Counted from the stretch's first letter, positions 27,785 through 36,944 are shown. The stretch is 64,000 bases of DNA from Candidatus Heimdallarchaeota archaeon (GCA_019057815.1 JAHLWR010000003.1:133248-197247); one strand, 5' to 3'. The notes: generated from the letters alone by a model not told the origin. Numbers and translations: made by a program.

Positions 27785-28978
27785 GTGGACAAAGAAGATA
27801 AATTCATCGTTTTGAAAATCTCTCCCTTCCAACTACCATTTCTTCGTGATTTAGGCATTAAAGTAGTTGCTATGATCACTTTCGATTTAATGTACGGTCC
27901 CATTTGCTATCTTCGAGAATTATCTAGATCTAATTTTGCTCTAGGTCTTAAAGAGGTTGGTTCCTTAAGTGAAATCTACACAGGTTTTGCTAGAAAGAAT
28001 TTAGATGTAGTTACAAGTTTAGAGGAAAGGATAGTAATTGGAAGATATCTCTCAAAAGAAGATGATGTAGAAAACGTTACTATTCTTCTTTTTGTATGCG
28101 TTCCAACAGCTGATTTGAGAAAACTCACCAAATTTGCAAGGTCTCTATCAGAAAAAACACAAGGTGATCCATCAAAATTTGATGATTCTCTTAAATTGTT
28201 AATTAACTATGAAAAAGAAGCAGCACATAAAATCTTGATTTCAAGAAAAGATGAAGAGTACAAGGGACTTTCAGTAGATGATGTTTCAGTAGTTAAAGGA
28301 ACTGAATTCAATAACTTCTCAGGGTTCCTATTTATTCAGTACCAAAAAGGGATTGTTGATGGGAGGTTTTTCCCAAAAATTATTGATAATAAAAAAGTAG
28401 ATCTCATTAGTTTAATCAAGTTCGTTGACACACAAAAGAATGAAGCTGATTTAAAATCAGGTGAGATAATAAGTTTGTATTATAAAGGATTAGAACTCTT
28501 AGTTCACAAACATAATGAATATGATTCCATAATGGTGGGAGCTAAAAAAACACAAAGCAGAATAAATTTTTCTTATCTTCAAACATGGTTTAATCACTTT
28601 TTCAATACTTATTGTAATATTGCTGGACAAAGTAAGGCTGATGCAACGTTAGAAACATTAGTTTATTTGGATAAAAACATCTCAAAACAACCAAAAAAGT
28701 ATGTAATTTCAGAATTCTTGGATTTAATTATACATTCAGAAAATGATTATCCTGAAATAACAGAACTTCCAATGGTAATAAAAGAACAGGGATATGTTAC
28801 ACTTAAGAAAGAATTCGAACTTTTTATTGAAAACATTGAGTTGTTTCAAGGTGATTGTTCAATAAAGAAAATAAGCCAAACACTATCAGTACCAATTTCT
28901 TTAATAGTAAATTTCATTTTATTTCTAAAATCAAGAGGATTTTTGGAAGTATACAGAAAAAAAAAGTCCAAAGGATAG
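27785..28978 (+). CDS. Putative longin-like/winged-helix protein
   Basis: A 397-residue protein starting at GTG after a purine-rich AAGGTGAAAAA. Residues 25-140 have the alternation expected of a longin-type fold: VVAMITFDLMYGPICYLREL, a variable helix, VTILLFVCVPTADLRKLTKF. The ITFDxxxGP sequence is reminiscent of the opening strand pair of DENN/longin modules. The last 60 residues resemble a winged helix (SIKKISQTLSVPISLIVNFI). No signal peptide, membrane helix or catalytic motif. Family assignment is inference. Confidence 0.5.
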   Translation: MDKEDKFIVLKISPFQLPFLRDLGIKVVAMITFDLMYGPICYLRELSRSNFALGLKEVGSLSEIYTGFARKNLDVVTSLEERIVIGRYLSKEDDVENVTILLFVCVPTADLRKLTKFARSLSEKTQGDPSKFDDSLKLLINYEKEAAHKILISRKDEEYKGLSVDDVSVVKGTEFNNFSGFLFIQYQKGIVDGRFFPKIIDNKKVDLISLIKFVDTQKNEADLKSGEIISLYYKGLELLVHKHNEYDSIMVGAKKTQSRINFSYLQTWFNHFFNTYCNIAGQSKADATLETLVYLDKNISKQPKKYVISEFLDLIIHSENDYPEITELPMVIKEQGYVTLKKEFELFIENIELFQGDCSIKKISQTLSVPISLIVNFILFLKSRGFLEVYRKKKSKG

Positions 28979-29130
28979 AATCAAGTAGATAGAATTTTGT
29001 TTTCACCACTTTGTGCGAAACTACCACAATCATCAAATAGTCGGAAATCCTTCTGTTAATAAAATAATTCAAATAATTAAGATTCAGCAATAATAAATAA
29101 TTTGAGTTAAGGATTCTTGGTGTATATATT

Positions 29131-30132
29131 ATGAAAAGAATTTCACTAGAAACTAACCCTACTGAAGAAATAGTCACTAATAATCTAAACTTATTACTTC
29201 AGTTGTCAGCTGTAAAAGCGTCAAAAATATTAGAGGATTTAGATGTATTCCCATTACTAAATCGTCCTAGATCGCCTGAAGAAATTTTTCATATGTTGAA
29301 TTTCAACACATTAGATCAAGAATTCCAATTATTATATGAGATACTTGCAGAAATGGGACTATTAACGAAGCAAGGAGATTTCTACTCTGAACCCCCTAAT
29401 AGACGTAAAAAGCAAGAATATATAGAAACGGAATTAGAAGAAAAAGAAAATGAGTTAATAAGACCATTTTATCCAATATTAGATAGAATCTCTTCAAAAT
29501 ACAAAGCAATTATCAAAGGTGAATATGGTAAATTGATAAATAAAGAGTTTCTGGAAATGATGGATTCCTTATATGGTTCTGAGTTTTTCTTTCAGATGAG
29601 AGAACTGATGTTTAAAAGTATTGCAACTCGTCTCCCGATTTTTGATAGAATGGATAAAGTTACAGTCCTTAATTTTGGTGTAGGATCTGGTTATGAAGCA
29701 CTTCATATTGCTGATTTTTTTGGTGAAAAAGTCTCAATGACAAGCATTGAACCAGATGAAGAGATAAATAGATGTTTTGTTTTACAAGATTTATACGAAA
29801 TCTATAATGTTGACTTCATCAAACAATCAGAAATAGATATTACTGGTTTCGAGAATAAGGTTGACCTTCTTATAATTAATAGGGTGCAATTAAGTAGAAA
29901 CATAAAGAAACTGATACCTATAATTCAGAAAGTTTTGAATGAGGAAGGTTATCTTGCTATCTCATTTTTACCACAATTATCACTAGCTCTGGATTGGGGA
30001 TTAGGAATCTATAGGCAAAATGAGTACCTTTTCACAAAGGATGAAATGATTGCCAAATTAAAACATTTTGGCTTCTCTAGAATGAAATTTATAGGTATGA
30101 AAAATAATTTTGTAGCCCTTCAAAAATCATAG
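29131..30132 (+). CDS. SAM-dependent class I methyltransferase with N-terminal winged helix
   Basis: A 333-residue protein. Residues 10-100 form a winged-helix dimerisation domain as in O-methyltransferases (AVKASKILEDLDVFPLLN). Residues 175-333 form the Rossmann fold: VLNFGVGSGYEALHIAD (motif I), MTSIEPDEEINR (motif II acid), VDLLIINRVQL (motif IV) and LNEEGYLAISFL (motif V). The substrate cannot be told. Transcribed alone, convergent with the flotillin-like gene. Confidence 0.75.
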   Translation: MKRISLETNPTEEIVTNNLNLLLQLSAVKASKILEDLDVFPLLNRPRSPEEIFHMLNFNTLDQEFQLLYEILAEMGLLTKQGDFYSEPPNRRKKQEYIETELEEKENELIRPFYPILDRISSKYKAIIKGEYGKLINKEFLEMMDSLYGSEFFFQMRELMFKSIATRLPIFDRMDKVTVLNFGVGSGYEALHIADFFGEKVSMTSIEPDEEINRCFVLQDLYEIYNVDFIKQSEIDITGFENKVDLLIINRVQLSRNIKKLIPIIQKVLNEEGYLAISFLPQLSLALDWGLGIYRQNEYLFTKDEMIAKLKHFGFSRMKFIGMKNNFVALQKS

Positions 30133-30145
30133 AAAAAGAAAGGGA

Positions 30146-31285
30146 TTATTTTTTCTTCCCTAAATCTAATTTAGTTTTTTCTGACAATTCTGGTATAATT
30201 TGTAAGAATGGAACAATAGCATTAGCTATAGCTGAAAAAGCGTCATCCTTTGAACCTGTAATGATCATTTTGTCAATTTCTAAGTTTTGATATATCTCAG
30301 GAAGTTTTTCAATAATCATTTCTTGGAATAGACGAGCATCAGCTTTTCCTAAAGCTTCAATTCGCTTAAGGATACCTTCTGCTTCAGCAGTCTTAGCTTC
30401 TCTAATGATGGTAGCTTCTCCTCTAGCTCGAGATTCAATTTCAAACTGTCTGGCTTCTGCTAATTTCATGATTTTCCCTGCTTCAGCTTCAGCCTCAATT
30501 TGGATTTTTGTTTGAAAAGTTTGAGCTTCTACTTCTGTTCTTCGTCTCTCTAATTCCTGTACTCTGATGTCTTTTTCTTTCTCCTTTGAATCTACTTCTA
30601 ATCCTACTTCTTGTTTCTCTATGCCTACCTTACGGCTAACTTTGAGCTCTCGTAGTTGAGTAACTTCTTCCATTTCAGCGCTCTTTAAGCGAGCTAATTT
30701 CTCCTGCTCAATTTTCATGATAGCACTAACATTGGCTTTTAAGTTAGGGTCAATAATTTCTATTTCTCTGATTTCACAAGACTCGATTAAAAGTCCCCAA
30801 TCCTTCGTTAGTGTGTGTAATTCTTTTGTGACTGCTTCAATTATTGCTTGACGGTCACGAATAATTTTTTCTAGTGGCATATTTGCACAAGTAGTTCGAA
30901 TAATACTCTCTGCAGCATTTTTTATAATAGTCTCTACATAAGCTGATGATTTTATATCCCAAGATGTTCGAGAAAAAGCAACTTCTGGGTCGATAACTCT
31001 CCAAAAAACGAATGCGGAAACACTGATTTCTTGAAATTCTCTTGAAACTACCTTCTCTTTGGCTTCAAGAAACGTGCTTTGAGTTGTAACTGGAATCACC
31101 CTTACTTCATCTATAAGTGGAAGAACAACAGCTTTTCCACCAATACCAGCTTTGATAACTTTCCCACCTCTAAAGTGAATCATGTATTGTGATGACACGA
31201 ATTTCTTATATCTTGAGGCATAAAACATTACAAATAGGACGAACACTACTGCAAATCCTATAATCACATAACCATATACTTCCAT
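30146..31285 (-). CDS. SPFH/band 7 (flotillin-like) membrane scaffold protein
   Basis: A 379-residue protein with an N-terminal membrane helix (YVIIGFAVVFVLFVMFYASR), an SPFH domain at residues 35-190 (VIPVTTQSTFLEAKEKVVSR, SAFVFWRVIDPEVAFSR) and a long Glu/Ala-rich coiled coil (residues 195-315, with EAEAEAGKIMKLAEARQFEI), then an amphipathic tail. This is the flotillin plan of ordered membrane microdomains. It lies 70 nt downstream of an NfeD-like gene on the same strand, the classical flotillin/NfeD pairing seen in bacteria (floT/yuaF type). Confidence 0.88.
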   Translation of the reverse strand: MEVYGYVIIGFAVVFVLFVMFYASRYKKFVSSQYMIHFRGGKVIKAGIGGKAVVLPLIDEVRVIPVTTQSTFLEAKEKVVSREFQEISVSAFVFWRVIDPEVAFSRTSWDIKSSAYVETIIKNAAESIIRTTCANMPLEKIIRDRQAIIEAVTKELHTLTKDWGLLIESCEIREIEIIDPNLKANVSAIMKIEQEKLARLKSAEMEEVTQLRELKVSRKVGIEKQEVGLEVDSKEKEKDIRVQELERRRTEVEAQTFQTKIQIEAEAEAGKIMKLAEARQFEIESRARGEATIIREAKTAEAEGILKRIEALGKADARLFQEMIIEKLPEIYQNLEIDKMIITGSKDDAFSAIANAIVPFLQIIPELSEKTKLDLGKKK

Positions 31286-31355
31286 TGTTGATTTTTCCTC
31301 CTGTTATTAAATATCTGAATGTAGAGGTATCTCCTTATGAGAGTAACTGCTTCTT

Positions 31356-32117
31356 CTACTTGTCAACAAGATATACTTTGTTTTTGAATGCTACTATACG
31401 AACATTTTCTTCTCGTTCAAACCGATCATAATAATTGAAGCTTTTTGCATTGAGCTTTTGAGTCCCCATTCCTTCACCTAGATCAACAAAGATCATTCCG
31501 CCCCTAGAATCGACAGGGACATATACTTGGGCTGAATGACCGATTAGAACTATTCCTTTCTTTACAGGAATAGAAGTTGTTGAAGAAATTTTCCTCCAAA
31601 TCTTTGAAATTATTAGAGCTAACAAATATGGAGTTATTATTACAGCTACTATTCTTAATATCCTTAAATAAAGCTCTGTTGTTTCAAGTTTCAATGTTGT
31701 AACACCTATTATTCCAAACATCAAAAAATATGTTGAGAGTATCAAGAATATTGGAGCTGATGAAGAAGTTACATCACTCAAAGCTGTGTGATCAACAGTT
31801 GTACTACTACTTGAAGAAACTAAATCTTTCTCTAGTGTTACCTCGTGATCTACTGCAACATCGTGATCTACTGTAATGTCATGGTCAACAGCAATGTCAT
31901 GGTCAACAGCAACATCGTGGTCAACAGCAACATCGTGGTCAACAGCAACATCGTGGTCAACAGCAACATCGTGGTCTCCAATACCAAATGCATGGAGAAA
32001 ATTCTCTATATTAAGAAATACTGAAACAAAAACGAAAATTCCTCCACTTATTAGGAGAGCTAAAGCTATATTCCAAAGAACATTTTCAAATCCCACTAAG
32101 AAGCTGTCATATGCCAA
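31356..32117 (-). CDS. NfeD-like membrane protein with DHDVAV repeat
   Basis: A 253-residue protein: membrane helix 1 (NIALALLISGGIFVFVSVFL), eight hexapeptide units of DHDVAV type (residues 48-95), two further membrane helices (IFLILSTYFLMFGIIGVT and IVAVIITPYLLALIIS), and a C-terminal OB-fold (GHSAQVYVPVDSRGGMIFVD to ENVRIVAFKNKVYLVDK) characteristic of NfeD/YqiJ partners of flotillins. It is immediately upstream of the SPFH gene. The His/Asp repeat sits between helices 1 and 2 and probably faces outside; it could bind divalent metals or form a beta-solenoid. The repeat is not part of known NfeD proteins that I recall. Confidence 0.75.
   Translation of the reverse strand: MAYDSFLVGFENVLWNIALALLISGGIFVFVSVFLNIENFLHAFGIGDHDVAVDHDVAVDHDVAVDHDVAVDHDIAVDHDITVDHDVAVDHEVTLEKDLVSSSSSTTVDHTALSDVTSSSAPIFLILSTYFLMFGIIGVTTLKLETTELYLRILRIVAVIITPYLLALIISKIWRKISSTTSIPVKKGIVLIGHSAQVYVPVDSRGGMIFVDLGEGMGTQKLNAKSFNYYDRFEREENVRIVAFKNKVYLVDK
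31833..31976 (-). repeat. 18-bp tandem repeat encoding DHDVAV
   Basis: Eight in-frame 18-bp units. At least four adjacent copies are identical or nearly so in DNA (unit gtggtcaacagcaacatc on the + strand), while outer copies differ at synonymous or conservative positions (DHDIAV, DHDITV, DHEVTL). This indicates recent slippage expansion within the NfeD-like gene. Confidence 0.9.
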
Positions 32118-32285
32118 CTTACCACTACCTTTCAGACTGTATCAAGTGAATAATGTACATACCCTTTTAAAAACCTTAACAAACGAATAATGAACAATAA
32201 AAGCTATATTAGCAAAATTTCCAATAATAATCGAATCAAAAAATAACCTTTAATTAGATATATGTGAATTTATTTTTGGAAACCT

Positions 32286-33719
32286 TTGATAGAGGAAAGT
32301 GAAACAAGCTATAATTTGTGCATAGATGAGCTCAAGAAGAACAATATAACCGCTAAAATTCATGAAATTAGTGATAAAAATCTCCAAAATATTGATTCTG
32401 CAGTTCAAAATAAGATTGAGAGTGTCTTTAAAATAGCATCGCTATATAATTGCGCAATAGGTGTTATAGGGGGCTTTGTTAGAGATTTGTTATTGGGAAA
32501 TCCAAGTCATGATATTGATTTCGTTGTTTTTAAAGGAAATATCAACAAATTGACAAAGATAATAGGTCACGAATTAAATGGTAAGATTGGGAAAATGAGC
32601 AATCAAACATTTACAACACAAATTAGGTTTCCAGATGGTATTATTTTCGAATTTAACTCAACTCGTAAAGAACATTATGAACATCCTTCAAGAATGCCAA
32701 TAGTTGAAAAAGGAACATTAGTTGATGATTTGTTTAGGAGAGATTTTACAATAAATGCTTTTATAATGTTTGGAAAAAAGTACATTGATGTTTTTGACGG
32801 CACGAATGATTTACAGAATATGATCATACAAACCACTCGTGAACCAACTGTTGTATTTCGAGAAGATTATTTGCGGATGTTTAGAGCGATTAGATTCTCT
32901 TGTATGTTAAATTTCGAGATAGATAAAAGAGTAAAAGAGGGAATAAAGAAAAATGTAGAAAATCTCAAAATTGTTCCTCATGAACGCATTTTAGATGAAC
33001 TCAAACGCTCAATAAGTTCAAACCCTCTAAAAGCTTTCAGATTAATGGTTAATCTGAATATTTTTGAAACAATCTTCCCTGAAATTAAGAATTATCCTTT
33101 AGAAGATTGCTTCTTCCTTCCTGTCACTGTTTGGAAAAAAATCGAACAAAAACTCAGATATATGCTTGATAATAAAATCACTGATAGCACTTTCTTGATA
33201 GCTGTTATCCTTCTAGAATTCGATTTAGATATGACATTAGAAAAGAACGAGACAGAATTCGAAGAATTCCGAGACATCCTAAACAAAATTCTAAAGCGAT
33301 TGAAGTTCTCTAATAGGGAAGTGCAACGAATAAAAATCTATTATAAATTCAGGCACTCTCTCTTCAAATTCTGCGATTTTGATCCTTCAATTTTGGAAAT
33401 TCGTTTGTTTTTACGTTCAGTTCATCCATTGTTAGATGATTTTATCTTACTCTCTCTAGCAGAAAATGAAACTAGACGGTTTCCATGTGATATGAAGAGA
33501 ATAATCACTAGACTAAGAGAAGTAAGCAATAAACCAGAACTAATACAATTTATGCCAAGATTAAATGGGCATGAAATGAATGAATTATTTGGTTTTGAAG
33601 GTAGGGTCATTGGAGATGTAAAGCTGTTACTAGTTACAGCTATAATGAATGAAGAGATAATTAATACACGTGAATCTTGTATAAACTACTTAGAAAAGAA
33701 CAAATGGAAAATTCTCTGA
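32286..33719 (+). CDS. Class II CCA-adding enzyme / poly(A) polymerase family nucleotidyltransferase
   Basis: A 477-residue protein with bacterial/eukaryotic class II signatures: GGFVRDLLLGNPSHDIDFVV (catalytic DxD), RRDFTINAFIMFG, the FREDYLRMFRAIRFSC (EDxxRxxR) nucleotide-specificity helix, and PHERILDELKR. These segments occur in the same order as in bacterial Cca/PcnB. Archaea normally use unrelated class I CCA enzymes, so this is unexpected. The role could be tRNA 3' end repair or another RNA-tailing function. The start is uncertain: TTG 32286 is used, and no in-frame ATG occurs before the catalytic motif. Confidence 0.85.
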   Translation: MIEESETSYNLCIDELKKNNITAKIHEISDKNLQNIDSAVQNKIESVFKIASLYNCAIGVIGGFVRDLLLGNPSHDIDFVVFKGNINKLTKIIGHELNGKIGKMSNQTFTTQIRFPDGIIFEFNSTRKEHYEHPSRMPIVEKGTLVDDLFRRDFTINAFIMFGKKYIDVFDGTNDLQNMIIQTTREPTVVFREDYLRMFRAIRFSCMLNFEIDKRVKEGIKKNVENLKIVPHERILDELKRSISSNPLKAFRLMVNLNIFETIFPEIKNYPLEDCFFLPVTVWKKIEQKLRYMLDNKITDSTFLIAVILLEFDLDMTLEKNETEFEEFRDILNKILKRLKFSNREVQRIKIYYKFRHSLFKFCDFDPSILEIRLFLRSVHPLLDDFILLSLAENETRRFPCDMKRIITRLREVSNKPELIQFMPRLNGHEMNELFGFEGRVIGDVKLLLVTAIMNEEIINTRESCINYLEKNKWKIL

Positions 33720-33795
33720 AAAACTTGTTAGCTTGATTTACATATCTGTAGGAAAAAGATGCACATTCGATATTTTTATTGATGGAGGGGATTAG

Positions 33796-33888
33796 ATGAC
33801 GAATAAAACCCCGAATCAAGAGGTAGAAGTAAGTTTAAATGGAAGTTCTCGAAATTTCGTTTATGTCAAGAGTCAAACTTTTTACTGA
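33796..33888 (+). CDS. Short upstream frame with strong ribosome-binding site, overlapping degV copy 2
   Basis: An ATG at 33796 follows the window's strongest Shine-Dalgarno candidate (GGAGGGG, 33784-33790, 5-nt spacing). It opens a 30-codon frame (MTNKTPNQEVEVSLNGSSRN...) that overlaps the start of the downstream DegV gene in a different frame. It could be a leader peptide, or the true N-terminus of DegV displaced by an indel. Confidence 0.35.
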   Translation: MTNKTPNQEVEVSLNGSSRNFVYVKSQTFY

Positions 33889-34744
33889 TGCTTCTAGTTT
33901 TTTTCCTATAGATTTAGCCAAAAAGGAAAACGTTGTATTGCTCGAATCAATAGTAATGATGGGTGATAAACATTATCGTGAGATATCAGAATTAAACCGT
34001 GAAGATTTTATAAATAGTTTAGAATCTTTAGATCCTTATCCTACAAGTACCCAAGTTCCAGCAAGTGATGTTTTAGAAGAACTAAACAAAGCAATTGAAG
34101 AAGGATATGATGAGATTTTGTATTTAGTTGTGTCTACTCACCTTTCAAATGCTATAAATTCAATGAATATTGCTTCAAAAAAAGTAAAAGACAAAATAAA
34201 AGTAACAATTTATCAGACTGATTACACTTGTACAGCCCAAGGAGCTATGACATATAGAGCTTGGACTATGCTAAAAGATGGTAAGTCAATTGAGGAGATA
34301 ATAAAAGTTCTTGATTATGTGAAAGAAAAAACCTATTCGATAGGTGTTTCAGGAAGTTTCTTTGCTCTCTTTAGAACTGGTAAAGTTAAGAAGGGTGCAG
34401 CAATAAGTATCTTATCTTCTGCATTAAAAATGAAACCATTAGCAGAAATTAACACTACAGATGGTGTAATCGGTGTTGGTGCAGGATTAGGTTTTAAGAA
34501 TGCTATAAAAAAGATGGTGAAACACATAAAGGAAAACACTGATCCAAATATGACATATGACTTGTTTTTATCGGACGCTTTGAATAAAGAATTACTAAAA
34601 CAGTACGAAGCTGCTATTATGAAAAATCGAAAAATTGAAAAATCCTATCATTGGGACTTAACAGCTGTTGTTGCCTTAACAATTGGAAAGGGCAGCGTTA
34701 TGATGGCAATAACTCCTTCAGAAAAAGAGTTAGAAAAATTGTAA
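33863..34744 (+). CDS. DegV family protein (copy 2)
   Basis: About 293 residues. Starts MSRVKLFTDASSFFPIDLAK, matching the family's TDS-x2-(D/F)LP N-terminus though the DLP is replaced by FFPIDL. PTSTQVPASDVLEELNK, YLVVSTHLSNAINSMNIA and the Ser/Gly-rich SGSFFALFRTGKVKKGAA segment follow. The C-terminus lacks the usual GTHTGPG but has a glycine-rich VALTIGKGSVMMAI strand. An in-frame ATG at 33839 would add eight residues; the ATG at 33863 gives the canonical start. Divergent copy, about as different from copies 1 and 4 as they are from each other. Confidence 0.78.
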   Translation: MSRVKLFTDASSFFPIDLAKKENVVLLESIVMMGDKHYREISELNREDFINSLESLDPYPTSTQVPASDVLEELNKAIEEGYDEILYLVVSTHLSNAINSMNIASKKVKDKIKVTIYQTDYTCTAQGAMTYRAWTMLKDGKSIEEIIKVLDYVKEKTYSIGVSGSFFALFRTGKVKKGAAISILSSALKMKPLAEINTTDGVIGVGAGLGFKNAIKKMVKHIKENTDPNMTYDLFLSDALNKELLKQYEAAIMKNRKIEKSYHWDLTAVVALTIGKGSVMMAITPSEKELEKL

Positions 34745-34801
34745 TCGCTTCCTTATTCTCTTTTTAAACCAGTTTTTTGGATTTAACGAACAATGTAGAA
34801 G

Positions 34802-34823
34802 TCCCCTTCCTTTGGGTAGGGGA
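34802..34823. terminator. GC-rich hairpin between convergent genes
   Basis: TCCCCT and AGGGGA form a perfect 6-bp stem around a 10-nt loop in otherwise AT-rich DNA, in the gap between convergent degV copy 2 and the VWA gene. It may serve as a shared transcript end or RNA stabiliser. Confidence 0.4.
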
Positions 34824-34936
34824 AGTTCATTTCCAATATTCAGAAAAACAAGTAAATCATTGATATTGAAGAAAAAAAAGGAAAACTGAGAATATAACTC
34901 AGATTCCAATTTCATAGAATGGGTGTTCAATTATCA

Positions 34937-36874
34937 TTAATTCTTCTTCTTTCTTCTTAATACACCTATTGCAGTTAAAGCAATTAATGACAAAACTGTC
35001 CATAATTGACTGGAAGCTGCTTCTGTTATAATTCCTTGCGTATACATATCTATTCCAGCGAAATCTTCTGCCTCCATTGTTATAGCTGTAGTTGTTGACT
35101 CTTCGATAGGTTCCTCGGGGTCATCTAATGCTGTTAGGATTATTGCTGTATAACCTTTAATAACAAGACCATATTGTAAAGCAAGTGAGATAATTTGAGC
35201 TCGAAGAGCATCTGTGTCTCCTTCAAGAAGGACTTGATTGAGTAAGTATGAAAGGCGGTGTTGAGCCCAGATAGATTCAACGTATGGATAGATGGTAGAC
35301 GCATCAGTAGCATAGTTGGAATAGATTTCGTCACCAGTAACATAGAGGATAGTTGTTTCTATAAGAATAGAGGTTTCATAAAGACCAGAGAGAGATACTT
35401 CACTCCCATTAAAGAACGGAGAGTCTTTTAGAGGAACTAGTGACGCTGTCAAATAAGCGCCTTCAATATGTAAGGAATATCCGCTAGCGATAGGGGTAGC
35501 AAATTGTTTGTAGAAATCTATAATTTTGGTTGTTGCTTCCTCATCTGTTTGGATAAAAGTGAAGAATCCATTGTTTTGTGAAGCCATATTTGCCATTAAT
35601 CCTTCATCGGCACCATAACCGAAAGCAACAGCAGAAATAGACACTTTTTTGGAGTTCGCTTCGTTGATTGCAATTAATAGCCCAGGAGTATCAGTTATCG
35701 GGCCAGCAGTGGGTGCACCGTCAGAGAGGACAAGCATTACATTAGCTGCATTTGCCTCTGTGAAAGTCTCTAAACCTGTAATACAAGCATCATGGAAATT
35801 CGTACTTCCACCAGCCACCAAACTATTAACCCAGTCTTTTGCTTCCTGTTTGAAGGATGCTGAAGCTATATGTGGTTCATCCCAAAGTGTAGATACTTCT
35901 GTTTCGAAAGCTACAACAGTAAAGAGATCAATTTCAGATAAGTCATCAATTATTGAACTGAAAGCGATCTTTGCTTGAGAGATTTTATCACCTCCCATAG
36001 AACCAGAAATGTCGATAACAAGAACATATTGTCGAGGGACTATATCTGAAACTTCTACAATGCTGGGAGCAAGAAGATAAGTAAAGAAATTGTGTGTTCC
36101 ATTAGTATGTGTAAGCAACTGACTGCCACCAGTTTGACGTTCTAGTACATAATTTAGAGTAAGTCCAGCTGGGATGACAAAATTAGTAGATGAATAAGTT
36201 AAACGGATTCCATTTGTTATGACTGTAGCCAGATATCCAACCAAACCGGTTACTGAATATCCCTCTATGGATCCATAATTTGAGCAAATACTAACATCTA
36301 GATCAAAATCTGCTTGTAGTAAAGAAGTAGGAGTGGAAAAAGGTAGTATTAAACTGTAAAGACCCAAATCTCTTGTCAGTAAACCTTCAAGAAATATGGT
36401 CAATAGTGCTTCTGTGCCGTTCTCAATATTCATATCGATAGTATAACCATTAGACTCAGCTTTAACTAGAACTCCTGTAAGATTAGCTTCAACAGTCTCG
36501 TTGTAAATCTCTTCAGCTATCTCTACAGGTTTAATCCTACCCCAGTAGACAAGGTCACTCAAGGTAGCAGAAACATTGCTTAAGCGAATGCCATCTTGTA
36601 CTTCGAAGAACCAACTGATTTCCGTTGCTTCAGCAGAAGCGGTATTATCGAAACGTAATTCATAAGTGAAATTGGCATAATTATCAACGATATCGCCTTT
36701 GACTTCAACAGAATATGGAACAAGAGAATCTTGTGCTTGAGTGGAAACGGGGAAATAAATCAATGAACAGACAAATAAAAGGATGAGTATAAAGGAAAAT
36801 TTCCTGATACTTAGGTTTTTAATAGTCTGTCCAAAAGATGTAAGAGAAGATTGAGTGTGAATAAATTGTTTCAT
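34937..36874 (-). CDS. VIT-VWA domain surface protein (paralogue 1)
   Basis: About 645 residues. Signal peptide (FILILLFVCSLIYFPVSTQA), then a VIT domain (residues 50-185, ATEISWFFEVQDGIRLSNVS, PVEIAEEIYNETVEANLTG), then a VWA domain with complete MIDAS (DISGS at about residue 290, GGSTNFHDA, LSDGAPTAG), a beta-rich C-terminal part, and a final membrane helix with RRKKKN. This is the inter-alpha-trypsin-inhibitor heavy chain-like plan, implying a divalent-metal-dependent adhesion protein anchored in the membrane. The start at 36874 (MKQ) aligns with the paralogue; an ATG nine nucleotides upstream is also in frame. Paralogue 2 lies 550 nt upstream. Confidence 0.88.
   Translation of the reverse strand: MKQFIHTQSSLTSFGQTIKNLSIRKFSFILILLFVCSLIYFPVSTQAQDSLVPYSVEVKGDIVDNYANFTYELRFDNTASAEATEISWFFEVQDGIRLSNVSATLSDLVYWGRIKPVEIAEEIYNETVEANLTGVLVKAESNGYTIDMNIENGTEALLTIFLEGLLTRDLGLYSLILPFSTPTSLLQADFDLDVSICSNYGSIEGYSVTGLVGYLATVITNGIRLTYSSTNFVIPAGLTLNYVLERQTGGSQLLTHTNGTHNFFTYLLAPSIVEVSDIVPRQYVLVIDISGSMGGDKISQAKIAFSSIIDDLSEIDLFTVVAFETEVSTLWDEPHIASASFKQEAKDWVNSLVAGGSTNFHDACITGLETFTEANAANVMLVLSDGAPTAGPITDTPGLLIAINEANSKKVSISAVAFGYGADEGLMANMASQNNGFFTFIQTDEEATTKIIDFYKQFATPIASGYSLHIEGAYLTASLVPLKDSPFFNGSEVSLSGLYETSILIETTILYVTGDEIYSNYATDASTIYPYVESIWAQHRLSYLLNQVLLEGDTDALRAQIISLALQYGLVIKGYTAIILTALDDPEEPIEESTTTAITMEAEDFAGIDMYTQGIITEAASSQLWTVLSLIALTAIGVLRRKKKN
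36417..36700 (-). repeat. 284-nt block identical to 38961-39244
   Basis: Direct comparison shows no difference between 36417-36700 and 38961-39244 (offset 2544), inside the VIT-encoding part of the two VWA genes. Flanking sequence in the same genes diverges to scattered mismatches. Confidence 0.92.
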
Positions 36875-36907
36875 AAATAACATAGGATTCTAGCATTATA
36901 AAGTGTC

Positions 36908-36929
36908 TTTGTGTAATAATGAACACAAA
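36908..36929 (-). promoter_or_regulatory. Operator-like palindrome before VWA paralogue 1
   Basis: TTTGTGT-N8-ACACAAA, a perfect 7-bp inverted repeat. On the minus strand it lies directly upstream of a TATA-like TTTATAATG, with its inner edge 33 nt before the start codon. The same palindrome with the same 8-nt spacer and the same distance to the start occurs before paralogue 2. It is a candidate transcription-factor site. Confidence 0.6.
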
Positions 36930-36944
36930 AAACGAGAAATTACT

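Noticed and set aside
31833-31976. Possible CRISPR array or minisatellite
   Set aside because: Units are contiguous 18-bp in-frame repeats without unique spacers, inside a coding gene.
31876-32190. Plus-strand frame encoding Ser-Trp-Ser-Thr-Ala-Thr repeats
   Set aside because: Antisense of the DHDVAV repeat.
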